Assembly (NCBI GenBank): GCA_963931925.1
Contig: OZ007570.1
Location: 27,526,304-27,590,303 of the forward strand
DNA from: Onchidella celtica
Lineage: Eukaryota; Mollusca; Gastropoda; Systellommatophora; Onchidiidae
Direction of reading: 5' to 3'
Length of the DNA: 64,000 nt
Position 1 is the first letter of the stretch; every line of letters starts with the position of its first letter. This document shows positions 48,097 to 57,585 of the stretch, in pieces. The notes below the pieces were generated by a model. That model saw nothing but the letters and a program-made list of their open reading frames with translations. It was not told where the DNA came from and did no database searches. The position numbers and the translations under genes were made by a program.

Positions 48097-48306
48097 CTGT
48101 TCGGCAGCCGTCATTCGAAGACATCTGGTAGAGCTGGTCCTGCTCCTTGGCCTGGACATCCCGGTACAAGAGAAAGACTAAGAACACAACAACGCTGACA
48201 CTCATCAGGTAACACACACAACACAGGACAGCATTGACCTTGTCTGCATCAGCGTCAGACACCGATCTCGGAGACAGGGCGTACGAGTAAATGGCCTTCG
48301 GGTGAT
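48097..48306 (-). CDS. collagen-like membrane protein, exon 2 with transmembrane segment
   Basis: The acceptor TTCATCCTTTTCAG precedes and the donor GAACAG/GTGGGA follows; a second donor, GGGAAAC/GTAAGG, lies 9 nt downstream and would add three residues in frame (end at 48088). The 210-nt exon begins with two bases and ends with one (phase 1-1). It encodes HPKAIYSYALSPRSVSDADA, then a single strongly hydrophobic segment (VNAVLCCVCYLMSVSVVVFL and FLLY), then YRDVQAKEQDQLYQMSSND. With no signal peptide and a long N-terminal region in the previous exon, a type II (N-in) membrane topology is likely. Joining to the exons on either side keeps the frame. Confidence 0.8.
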
Positions 48307-48479
48307 CTGAAAAGGATGAAAATCCCGAGATCTTAGGATTTTTCTGCAGAATTTTCTTTTTTTTATAACCCAGGGTAAATGACAGTTACTATCCCCCGTT
48401 TCATCAAATTTCTAGATCATCCGGGAGAAAAATAATACACGTCATTCACATGAAAGCAGAGAAAGATACAAAAGATTGT

Positions 48480-48835
48480 TTTGCTCTACGCAATTCGCAT
48501 CAACACGACACTTTAACCAGGTGTGTGCCGTATTTTTCACTAACGTTCCTTACCGTGTCACTCCATGTATACCTAGTACTATTGAGTTTATTGAGTTGTG
48601 ACGTGTTCATGTAATGATACGTAAAATGTGAACCGCCTGTTTTGTTTCTATTTTGTTTCCTTCGCTGACCCCATCTAAGAAATGTGCCTTAGTGTCATTG
48701 CAGCCCAGTTACAGCTGGAGCAGACACGTCGTCGCAACAGTGCAGCGCTGTAAAGTTCTCTTAAAACTCTCTGTGAAAGGGAATTTGCCACATGGGATAA
48801 TAAAGTGTCTCTTATCTTATTTTATCTTATAGTCA
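48480..48835 (+). mobile_element. probable retroposon 3' end with (TATCT) tail
   Basis: The segment ends GGGATAATAAAGTGTCTCTT then ATCTTATTTTATCTTAT, an AATAAA signal followed by a short-repeat tail. The same tail type occurs at 58110 and, inverted, at 49636 and 40708. The upstream part has no open frame, so only a 3' UTR piece is left. Confidence 0.5.
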
Positions 48836-49230
48836 TGCTCTTCCAGGCAGATAATATAGCTGACACCGACCGCACCAATGACAGCGATAATCTTGACTGA
48901 GCTCACCAAACAAAATGCCCCCTGCGCACTCTGCTTTTAGCTGCCTCGCATGCCCTCTCCCCCTTAAAAAAAAAATAAATCGCTGAGATTGTAGGCACGA
49001 GCCAAGTAGGGATGTTTAGGGTGCAAAATGAAGTAGGGGAGCTATTCATAAAGTACGTACGCCCAACCCTGGCGATCTTTACCCCCGCCCCCTTCGAGAT
49101 TTTTATTAAGATTTGAAAAGAATAGAAAACCAAAAGAAAAATAAAACAAAACGCACTCGGTCATTCACTCTCTCCACTCCTAGCTGCCTAGGGCAATGTA
49201 TACGTTCATCTATAATAATATACAATAAAT
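48836..49230. other. no gene seen
   Basis: Intronic sequence without a recognised feature. Confidence 0.45.
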
Positions 49231-49545
49231 AACACAATGTCTCTGTGGTAATGTCTTCCATAAATATAAATGTACCACATTCAAGTAAATTTTAACTCAT
49301 TCTGTAGACAATAACACAATGTCTCTGTGGCAATGACTTCCATACATAAATGTACCACATTCAATTAAGTTTTAACTCATTCTGTAGACAAGAACACAAT
49401 GTCTCTGTTGTAGAGACTTCCATATATGAATGTATCACATTCAAGTAAGGTTTAACTCATTCTGTAGATAATAACAAAATGTCTCTGTGGTAATGACTTC
49501 CATAAATGTACCACATCCAAGAAAGTTTTAACTCATTCTGTAGAC
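49231..49545. repeat. tandem repeat of about 80 bp, four copies
   Basis: Copies start at 49231, 49313, 49393 and 49473 with AACACAATGTCTCTGTGGTA (or one-base variants). Each continues ATGACTTCCATAAATG.., ACCACATTCAAGTAA and TTTTAACTCATTCTGTAGAC. Unit lengths are about 82, 80, 80 and 73; a broken fifth start lies at about 49548. Confidence 0.92.
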
Positions 49546-49632
49546 AAGAACGCAATGAGAGTCTATCACTAAACAGTAGTCTTTGACGTGGTATCAGTGG
49601 GAATCATCGGTTGATTGGTTTCGCACACCACT

Positions 49633-49716
49633 AAGACAAGATAAGATAAGAATCACTACGTTAGTTATCTCATGAGAAAAATTCACTTTCACAGAGCGTT
49701 TAAGAGCACATATACG
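49633..49716 (-). repeat. retroposon 3' end with (TATCT) tail, related to 41.1 kb
   Basis: AAGATAAGATAAGAATCACT, then GAAAAATTCACTTTCACAGA and GCGTTTAAGAGCACATA repeat the blocks at 41125-41215. On the minus strand the tail reads CTTATCTTATCTTG. The Harbinger element begins about ten bases beyond, so it may have landed inside this retroposon. Confidence 0.55.
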
Positions 49717-49726
49717 GTACACACTT

Positions 49727-50365
49727 CAGGCGGACCCTCCATAGACGGCACACGGCACGCGGCACACAGCACACAGCACATGGCACGCGTGCGAAATAAA
49801 ATTAAACACAACCATTTAGAGTTGCACACTCCATTGACGGCACGACACAGCCACGACGAAACATTGCGTGCCTTGCTTTGTGCATTGCTCTCGTTTTTTG
49901 TGTCGTGTGCTGCCAAAATGGATGACTACAAGAAAGAAATTATTGACCAATTTTTCTTCTGCTGATATTGGTTCCCGATAATTACAACCAATTGGTTGTA
50001 GGCGAGGAAGCACTAGGTTCTTCAGTTCATCATACGTTCTGTATGACATTCTTAGGTAGTTGAAGAACAATGTCTCATCTCAACGTCTCATCGAGGAGCT
50101 GAAAGTTCGATGAAACTCTCCTCTACTACCCCTCAATATAAAATGTTATCTGCACCACATGATCCGCTTTTTCCTCTTCTTTTTCCGATTATTTAGAATT
50201 GCTAACATGATCAGAGTATCTTCATCAGACGAATCCATGGTTGTGATGTGTTGTGTTGTGATGTCGTGCTATGGCCTATGGAGGGAGGGGTATTAGCCTG
50301 TGGCACGGCACGTGCCGACAAGTCATGTGCCGCGTGCCGTGTGCCGTCTATGGAGGGTCCGCCTG
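49727..50365 (-). mobile_element. deleted PIF/Harbinger transposon, 639 bp
   Basis: Perfectly inverted ends run about 38 bp: CAGGCGGACCCTCCATAGAC then GGCACACGGCACGCGGCACA on the left, and the same bases on the opposite strand at the right. The interior encodes, on the minus strand, pieces of a DDE_Tnp_4-type Harbinger transposase N-terminal region but no catalytic core. The near-identical ends suggest recent mobility by a transposase supplied elsewhere. Harbinger elements usually make 3-bp target duplications; I see none that is clear here. Confidence 0.8.
49945..50238 (-). pseudogene. Harbinger transposase N-terminal remnant
   Basis: A first block starts with ATG at 50238 (MDSSDEDTLIMLAILNNRKK, acidic then basic) and stops after 30 codons. 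A second block in another frame holds RGEFHRTF, then FFNYLRMSYRTYDELKNLVL, PRLQ and NYREPISAEEKL, ending near 49948. The FxxYLRMS..tFdeL...V.P.l...t..R.pIs.eErL pattern is the conserved region before the DDE domain in PIF/Harbinger transposases. The DDE part is missing, so the product cannot be active. Confidence 0.75.
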
Positions 50366-50961
50366 ATGCATCATTCCATAAACCGATCGTAACTCAATAA
50401 CCGGCGCACTACATGAAATAACATGAAATGGAACGTTAGTAGTATATGGTAGACATCTAGCTGTAGTGTCTTGTTGAGGCGAATTGTGAAGGGCAAAAAC
50501 GATCTTCTACATATTGTGTATGAACTGTTGTCGTTCAAATGTATAATAATTATATGGGTCTCTTAGAAGTTTCTGGCCATAGAATAATAGTCTTTGATGT
50601 CGTTTACTGGCAGACAAAACGGCATTTTTGTCAAGTTTCGCATGCAAAGACGGAATTCCTGCCACTGACACAGGTAGATCCTCCCCCCTCCGACGGCTGT
50701 GTACAAATGGGCGACACAAGTTACAAGAGTATTATGTTTCTATCCATCTAACTCCCATTTCGAAATATTTACAGGAGCCATAGAAAATTTACTGACGGTC
50801 GGCCTGCAAATGCTTAAGTTCCAGGAAATGGATTAAGTGATTTAAAATGCAATACTGCAAATTAATATCTAACATTCTTTACAATAATTATACTATGGCT
50901 GTGGTGATTTACTATCTGTTAACAAGCAAAACGGTGTTTCTCCAAAATCCGGCGGTAACGA
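50366..50961. other. no gene seen
   Basis: Intronic sequence. A short minus-strand frame at 50507-50719 has no domain. Confidence 0.45.
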
Positions 50962-51330
50962 AAATCTTCGGTAAATGTGAGAAAATTCAATAATGTAAAT
51001 CTTCAGTAAATTTCAGAAATTCATTATTAAAAATCTTGAATAAATCAAAGAAACTTCAAAAACGAAAACCTTCAGTAAATTTCCGAAAATCAATATAAAA
51101 AATTTTCAGTAAATCTAAGAAAATTCAGTAACGAAAATCTTGAGTAAATGTCAGAAAGTTCAGTAACGGAAATCTTCGGGAAATGTCAGAAAATTCAGTA
51201 ATAGAAATCTTCCATAAAATTTCAGAAAATCCAGTACAAAAATCTTCAATAAATTTCATAAAATTCAATAACAAAAATCTTCACTAAATTTCAAGAAAGT
51301 TAGGTAATGAAAATCTTCAGCCAAAGACCA
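50962..51330. repeat. degenerate 35-bp minisatellite, about 11 copies
   Basis: The core AAATCTTCAGTAAATTTCAG, then AAAATTCAGTAACGA recurs about every 35 bases (starts near 50962, 50998, 51031, 51066, 51100, 51135, 51170, 51206, 51239, 51275, 51310). Copies differ by several bases each, so the array is old. Confidence 0.9.
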
Positions 51331-51935
51331 CAATCTGCGTCGTTTAAGTTCAAATTCCAACACTGTCCAATGATGAAGATACGATCACAGTTATATAGGC
51401 TATTCCAGCTTTTATTTCAAGCCTTTGTCACTTACGGGATATTTTCCCAAATGGCAATTAATTTGTTCCTCTGAATAATAACATGAAGTCCCTTGTAATA
51501 CACAACATTTCGAGTCAGAATTGCGATACATCTGCAAGGCAAAGGTTTGTCAGTGGATCAATATATAACTGATGAAAAGAAAAATGAAAAAAAAACACCT
51601 TACAGCAACAGGCTACACCTTATCCGAAACCGGATGCTTGACATAATTCTATTCAACTGATTGTGTTTCCTCGCTCTTTTCATTGCATTAAATAAAATCG
51701 TAAAGGACGGGTAAAAACGTGTCCTGTTTAGTAGGTTCGACATGCAGAGAAAAGGCGTTTCTTATTTGCTCTGTCAATATCTAGTGCATGCATGGCCTAA
51801 GCGAGCTATTCATGCATTATGAAAATACGCATGGCAGTAAACTTCCTCAGGGTTTGTAAATTGCAATATTCAATGTGAACTCGTTTTTTTCTTCAATTTT
51901 TGTCTCATCTATTATTATTATTATTATTATTTTAT
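51331..51935. other. no gene; (TTA)n near 51908-51932
   Basis: A short ATT/TTA microsatellite lies just before the probable LINE 5' region. Nothing else is recognised. Confidence 0.4.
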
Positions 51936-54900
51936 TCATGTCAGGCCAGAGTTTTCTGCTATTGTATGACAGTACACAATACAGCCTGCTACTGTCACCC
52001 CCACTGTCTTGTGGGTCATCTCGGGAGAGAGGAAGACTAGGGGAAGGTAACCCTGAATACAAATACCACACTGCCTTGTGTGTTGCTATGATAGCAAAGG
52101 CTATGGGAGTAAACCCAGACAGAAAATCAGGAGTGGAGACCCGAAGGTGGTTGTCAGGGAGAACTGCATCAAACTGGCTTCCAGCATCTCCTGCAGCCGG
52201 ACTAGTTCCAAATGTATTGACCTGGTCTCTCCCTTGGGTTTAACTAGAATGGCAGAGAGAGGGGTGGTGCCTCTGGGCAAAGCACCATCTCTTAAAAATA
52301 GCCCAGGCAAGGCAGCAAAACGAGGAGGCGTTTGCTCGGGCTTGGCAAGCGTCTGTCTCTCCTCTATAAGCCCACCCATTTCCGATTTGGAGAGGACACT
52401 CCAGCCATCCGTTACGGATGGGCACAACACGGGAGGTGGCAGTTACCGGTGATAAGCTCAATCCATTTGGCGTACGGATGAGCGCCAGGGGTCCCCTCTG
52501 TCGGTGGGAGCGGCTTTTCAGCTGCATTGATCAACTACCGCCCGCCGTAACCTGGGCAGCCCCCAGGCAGTTGGGTGTTGTTCCGCCACGTCAGCCTGCT
52601 TCATAAGGTGGTTGGAGCTAGACCAAAAGTCAAAAAGCTGACGTAAAGTGTGCACCTGGCAAAAACAGAAAAATACTAAAACTTGGTACCTGGAACGTCA
52701 GAACAATGCGCCCAGGCTTGCAACAGCAAGATCTCACTAATATTGACTCCATCAGGAAATCCCAAATTATTGATCGAGAACTTCAGCTACTAAACATCGA
52801 CATCGCTGCCCTTCAAGAAACTCGACTTCCCGACTCCGGGTCAGTCAAAGAAGAAAACTACACCTTCTTCTGGCAGGGCCTTAGCAGCGAACAGCCGAGA
52901 ATCCACGGCGTGGGCTTCGCCGTAAAAAACTCCCTTATCAATTCGATCGCAACTCCAATTGGAGTGTCAGAACGCATCATGACACTCAGACTGAACACCC
53001 GGTCTGGTTTTACCAACATTATCTGTGTCTATGCCCCAACACTTACCTCCTCTGACGAAACCAAAGACATTTTCTACGAGGCATTGCAGAGGTCTCTCCA
53101 CAACATCCCTCTCACCGAAGGCCTGCTAATTCTGGGTGACTTTAACGCTCGAGTGGGAGCAGATCACTCCGCATGGCCAAAGTGCATTGGGCACTTCGGC
53201 ATTGGCAACATCAACGAAAACGGGCAGCGCCTTCTGGAGCTATGCTCCGTAAACTCATTATGTGTTACAAACACGTACTTTGACCTTAAGAGATGCCAAA
53301 GAACATCATGGCGCCATCCCAGGTCTGGCCATTGGCATCAATTAGATCTTATTCTCTCAAGGAGGAAGAGTTTGGGCTGTATAAAAATAACTCGTTCCCT
53401 CCACAGTGCTGACTGTGACACCGACCATGCACTGGTAGTCAGCAAAATCAAAATTTCGGCCAAGAAAATATACAGATCAAAAGCCCCTTCAATCCCTAAG
53501 ATCAATGTAACAGCAATCAGAGATGAATCAAATAGAAAGTCATTTGAAAAGTTATTTGCTGAAAGCATGGATAATGTCACCCAATGCGACTCGGTAGATG
53601 AAACATGGAACACTCTCAGTTCAAAAATTCATGACTGTGCCATCAAGTCTTTTGGACAGCATAAAGTTTCAAACAACGACTGGGTAGCCCAGAACAGCGA
53701 AATTCTCCTACCTCTCATTGAGCAAAAGAAATCTGCTTTCAATGAGTATAACAAAAATTGCAATCAGAGTACAAAAACTTGTTTGAAAAATGCAAAAGCT
53801 AAACTTCAGCTGGAGGTAAGACGTTGCGCCAACAAATACTGGACAGACTTGTGTAACAGCATACAAGAGGCAAATGAAAAGGGAGATATGAAAACCGCCT
53901 TTAGTCAGATGAAAGTAGCCCTTGGGCCAATCATCACCAAAAGCGCCCCACTTAAGTCTGTAAATGGTGAACCCATCACAGATAAAAATGAACAACTGAA
54001 TAGGTGGGTAGAGCATTACTCTCTGTTGTATTCAACTGAGAAAAATATTCCACCAGATTTTGAGGAACACCTCCAAAAACTGCCAATAATGGCCGAACTT
54101 GACGCTGAACCTTCCTTAGTCGAGCTTTCCAATGCAATCGACCACCTGTCTGCTGGAAAAGCCACAGGAAGTGACAACATTCCTGCAGAGGTATTAAAAG
54201 ACCTAAAAGGCCCACTTTTACCACACCTGTATAATCTGTTACTGCAGTGTTGGAAAGAAGGCGTGATACCACATGATATGAGAGACGCCAAAATTGTCAC
54301 ACTTTACAAGAACAAAGGAGACAAAGGCGACTGCAACAACTATCGAGGCATATCCCTCCTCAGCATTACTGGAAAGGCTTTTGCTCGCGTCATCCTCTGC
54401 CGCCTTCAACAACTGGCGGAAAAAGTCTTACCAGAAACACAATGTGGCTTTCGAAGCAAACGATCAACTATTGACATGATATTTGCACTTCGGCAAATCC
54501 AAGAAAAATGTAAAGAACAAAACAGGCCGCTTATAACATGCTTTGTGGACCTAACAAAGGCTTTCGACACCGTAAGCCGATCTGGCCTGTATGCAGTCCT
54601 TAAATCCATAGGCTGTCCACCAACATTGCTAAAACTTATTGCATCCTTCCACACTGACATGAGGGCATGTGTCAACTTTGAGGGCTGCACATCCAATTCA
54701 TTTGCTGTAAACAGCGGTGTGAAGCAGGGATGTGTTCTTGCTCCTACCTTATTTGGTATATATTTTGCAGCCCTACTCAAGAATGCCTTTGGTCAATGTT
54801 CAGGTGGAGTACTTATTAACACCAGAGTGGACGGCTCCATTTTTAATGTTGCCAGACTAAAAGCAAAATCTCGTACAGAGCATATTATGTTACAAGAGCT

Positions 54901-55895
54901 CCTCTTCGCAGATGATGCTGCAATCGTGGCCCACGATGAAACCACGCTCCAGGCTCTCATCAATAGCCTTGCCAAAGCCTGTGACAAATTCATGCTAAAG
55001 ATCAGTGTCTCAAAAACTGTAGTTTTGACACAAGGCTTGAGAAACTCCAACCCAATCATGCTGAATGGCTCTCCTCTGGAGCAAGTGGGAAAATTCTGCT
55101 ACCTAGGCTCAACCATCAGTGGTAGCACAGACATAACAACTGAAATAAATGCCAGAATAGGAAAGGCGGCCACAGCTTTTGGCAAACTCTCAAAAAGGGT
55201 GTGGAACAATAGCAAGCTGACCATCAAAACAAAGGTACTCGTGTACCAAACTTGCGTCCTAAGCACCCTGCTGTATGGCTCAGAGACATGGACCACCTAC
55301 TCCAAACATGAAAGATCCCTCAACTCCTTCCACCTGCGCTGCCTACGCAAAATTCTCAAGATCAAGTGGCAAGACAGGATCTCAAATATCGAAGTTCTGA
55401 GCCGAGCCAACATTCCATCAACTCAGGCTCTCCTAGGCAAAAAAAGACTGCGGTGGCTTGGACATCTCCACCGTATGGAAAATGATCGAATCCCCAGACA
55501 AATTCTCTACGGGGAACTTGCTACTGGCAACCGACCCAGAGGTAGGCCACATCTGCGATTCAAAGACACTTGCAAGGTCACGATGAAAGCATTCAACATC
55601 GACCCCAATGAATGGGAGAACCTTGCAAGTGATCGAAGCAGATGGAGACAAAAATTGCGCAGTGGCACGCTCGCAATAGACTTCAAGGCAAAAGAAACAT
55701 ACCTGACAAAACGACAGAGGCGGAATGAAAACACTCGCCAAAGTGAACCCAAAAGACTGACCTGCAATCACTGCCATCGCACTCTCGGGTCAAACATTGG
55801 TAGAATAAGCCACGAGAGAAGCTGTCAGTCAAAGTGAAAGTGAATATTCTAGCTGCTAAGACCGTCTGTAAAGACGCTAAAGGCCATATATATTA
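51936..55895 (+). mobile_element. APE-type LINE, near full length
   Basis: It comprises about 690 bp of GC-richer 5' UTR, one long open frame (52622-55837) and a short 3' UTR ending near TATATATTATTTTATAT. The 5' limit is set only by the change of composition after the TTA repeat. It sits in the sense opposite to the collagen-like gene, inside its 15-kb intron. The absence of stops or frame breaks in more than a thousand codons implies a young and possibly still competent copy. Confidence 0.75.
52622..55837 (+). CDS. LINE ORF2-type protein: APE endonuclease and reverse transcriptase
   Basis: The frame is open from the codon after a TAG at 52619-52621. The first ATG is at 52706, but the upstream codons KLGTWNVRT hold the first conserved endonuclease motif, including its catalytic Asn, so translation probably begins earlier or at a non-ATG codon. 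Numbered from 52706 (1043 residues): endonuclease motifs LQETR (about 36), VYAP, GDFNAR (about 144), and CDTDHALV (about 237). RT blocks start at GKATGSDNIPAE (about 480), with NYRGISLLS (544), FVDLTKAFDT (612), VNSGVKQGCVLAP, and the catalytic LLFADDAAIV (about 733). Then YLGSTIS, LLYGSETWT, RLRWLGHLHRM and GNRPRGRPHLRFKD follow, and a C-terminal C-x2-C-x12-H-x3-C finger (about 1018-1038). It copies LINE RNA at a nicked target. RTE-group is my best guess; no RNase H is seen. Confidence 0.9.
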   Translation, partial: TKSQKADVKCAPGKNRKILKLGTWNVRTMRPGLQQQDLTNIDSIRKSQIIDRELQLLNIDIAALQETRLPDSGSVKEENYTFFWQGLSSEQPRIHGVGFAVKNSLINSIATPIGVSERIMTLRLNTRSGFTNIICVYAPTLTSSDETKDIFYEALQRSLHNIPLTEGLLILGDFNARVGADHSAWPKCIGHFGIGNINENGQRLLELCSVNSLCVTNTYFDLKRCQRTSWRHPRSGHWHQLDLILSRRKSLGCIKITRSLHSADCDTDHALVVSKIKISAKKIYRSKAPSIPKINVTAIRDESNRKSFEKLFAESMDNVTQCDSVDETWNTLSSKIHDCAIKSFGQHKVSNNDWVAQNSEILLPLIEQKKSAFNEYNKNCNQSTKTCLKNAKAKLQLEVRRCANKYWTDLCNSIQEANEKGDMKTAFSQMKVALGPIITKSAPLKSVNGEPITDKNEQLNRWVEHYSLLYSTEKNIPPDFEEHLQKLPIMAELDAEPSLVELSNAIDHLSAGKATGSDNIPAEVLKDLKGPLLPHLYNLLLQCWKEGVIPHDMRDAKIVTLYKNKGDKGDCNNYRGISLLSITGKAFARVILCRLQQLAEKVLPETQCGFRSKRSTIDMIFALRQIQEKCKEQNRPLITCFVDLTKAFDTVSRSGLYAVLKSIGCPPTLLKLIASFHTDMRACVNFEGCTSNSFAVNSGVKQGCVLAPTLFGIYFAALLKNAFGQCSGGVLINTRVDGSIFNVARLKAKSRTEHIMLQELLFADDAAIVAHDETTLQALINSLAKACDKFMLKISVSKTVVLTQGLRNSNPIMLNGSPLEQVGKFCYLGSTISGSTDITTEINARIGKAATAFGKLSKRVWNNSKLTIKTKVLVYQTCVLSTLLYGSETWTTYSKHERSLNSFHLRCLRKILKIKWQDRISNIEVLSRANIPSTQALLGKKRLRWLGHLHRMENDRIPRQILYGELATGNRPRGRPHLRFKDTCKVTMKAFNIDPNEWENLASDRSRWRQKLRSGTLAIDFKAKETYLTKRQRRNENTRQSEPKRLTCNHCHRTLGSNIGRISHERSCQSK

Positions 55896-55945
55896 TTTTA
55901 TATAGCGCATATCCATTCTTAAAATGTTCTATGCGCTTTACAGAA
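55896..55945 (-). repeat. CR1/L2-like 3' tail
   Basis: On the minus strand it reads CTGTAAAGCGCATAGAACAT, then GGATATGCGCTATATAAA, the same GCGC-stem tail as at 34320-34365. It directly abuts the 3' end of the intact LINE, so one probably inserted into or next to the other. Confidence 0.6.
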
Positions 55946-56794
55946 GAAACCTGTCAACCACAGAGCAGAATTTCAATGGAGCGCCGGCGAAGCGATCAAC
56001 ACATTACACTTCTTTCTCTCTCCCTAAAAGTTAATACAAATCTCGTTATACGTCGTTGCACACATCTCGGGTTATTCATCATGTGGTCGGGCAGGTGATC
56101 AGTGAAAATATTCCTTCCTCTTGAATCCTGTGATTTCGAATCACATTTATATCTGTCCGTACACTGGAACTGTGGCTGAGTGGGCATAACGATCATGGCA
56201 AGTTGTCTGCATGGTAATATCACAGGTTCCCTGGTCAGAAGTTTCGTTCTCCCAAAAGGTTTAATTCTTCTTGGAGATTACAGCTAATCTTTGCGAGCAC
56301 ACTTGCTCAACTGCCGTGCCAAAAAAACGCAAAAGTATTAGCAAGTGCGCGTGTTCAGCAGCCTTGCACCTGGGGCGGGAATGATGTGCAAAGCATCACA
56401 GTCAATATCACAAGTTTGGGCGACGCCAATAAAACACAAGCCAAACTGATGATCTCTGCAGAATGTACATGCACTATGTTGGTTTACTTAATGATGATCA
56501 TCACGATTTCATTATCTGAATCCTATAACCTCCCGTGTTTCCACTTCTGTATTGATTCCTCAGTCTTAGAAAAGTTTATGACAAAACCGTTCTCTAGGGA
56601 AATGTGCCATTTGCGTAAGCATCAACGTGTGATTGTCCTATTAGATTACACAGACCTACTTCCTGGATTAATAAGATCATCAAACTGAATGTCAACATGA
56701 ATTATAACAACAGGGCTGTGACATTTTGACATCGGACCATTGTGGACTGATTTCTCACCACATTTTTCCCCACTTCAACTTTAGTTTTTAGGGT
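55946..56794. other. no gene seen
   Basis: Intronic sequence; a 100-codon plus-strand frame at 56386-56688 has no recognised domain. Confidence 0.4.
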
Positions 56795-57275
56795 TTTATT
56801 TCTGGAAGTTTCGCTGCTCTTGGCATTTACACCTCACTTTTCTTGTGTTTATTTTTCTTGTGTTTATTTTTCTTGTGTTTATTTTTCTTGTGTTTATTTT
56901 TCTTGTGTTTATTTTTCTTGTGTTTATTTTTCTTGTGTTTATTTTTCTTGTGTTTATTTTTCTTGTGTTTATTTTTCTTGTTGATGTTTTTGTGGTTTTT
57001 TTTATTATTTTTATTGTGCCCGGGCAGCGGCCTTGTTAGGCCTGCTCCTCTCGACTTCCAACTGCCAAGGTATCTTTTACGTGCTCAACGTGCACACGGG
57101 CCCTCCGAGTTTTTCGTCCTTATCGCAGAAAACTAAGTGGTCGATCCTACCTACCATAGGTTCAGGGACAGAAATTTGCCCCCAAAATTCCTACATGCCT
57201 GCACCGACCGGGAATCAAACCTGGTACTTTCGGCACAAGAGGTGAACACCTTGCCTCTACACCAACGTGTGCCCT
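56795..57275 (-). mobile_element. tRNA-derived SINE, copy B
   Basis: The minus strand shows box A TGGTGTAGAGG (near 57260) and a decayed box B GGTTTGATTCC (near 57215), then the same body as copy A: GGGCCCGTGTGCACGTTGAG, then GGCAGTTGGAAGTCG and AGGCCGCTGCCCGGGCAC, and the end GGTGTAAATGCCAAGAGCAG and CGAAACTTCC. It is longer than copy A because the AT-rich segment before the 3' end holds a 15-bp minisatellite. Confidence 0.85.
56841..56975. repeat. 15-bp minisatellite, nine perfect copies inside SINE B
   Basis: Nine identical TCTTGTGTTTATTTT units followed by one degenerate copy. SINE A has, at the same place, only TTTTTCTTGTTCTTGTTTCT, so the array grew from this element's own sequence after insertion. 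Since 15 is a multiple of 3, each frame reads a five-residue repeat (FFLCL and similar), which is not a gene. Confidence 0.95.
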
Positions 57276-57585
57276 AATGTGTCCCACTTTAACTTTATAC
57301 TCTTGAACAAGCTTTAAAGTTATCAGTGAATGACTCGTCGTTCTCATAGTCCCAGTTCACAGTCCTTCCCTTGCCATCTCAGGTTTCATCAATTCTTCCC
57401 CTAGAATTGCCGTCTGTAAATTGGTCTATCTTTATACTTTTATAATAGTAATTATTGAAACAATTCATGAAAATTTTTTTATTTTTATTAATGCAATCAA
57501 AAGGAAAAAGAAATCCTTAATTAATGGATCCCAAAAGTTCTATTTCACTGAATCCCTGAAATAATACACTGTATATTCTTACGCA
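57276..57585. other. no gene seen
   Basis: Intronic AT-rich sequence. Confidence 0.45.

Noticed and set aside
56843..57136. Membrane protein with FFLCL repeats
   Set aside because: It is the frame of the 15-bp minisatellite inside the SINE.
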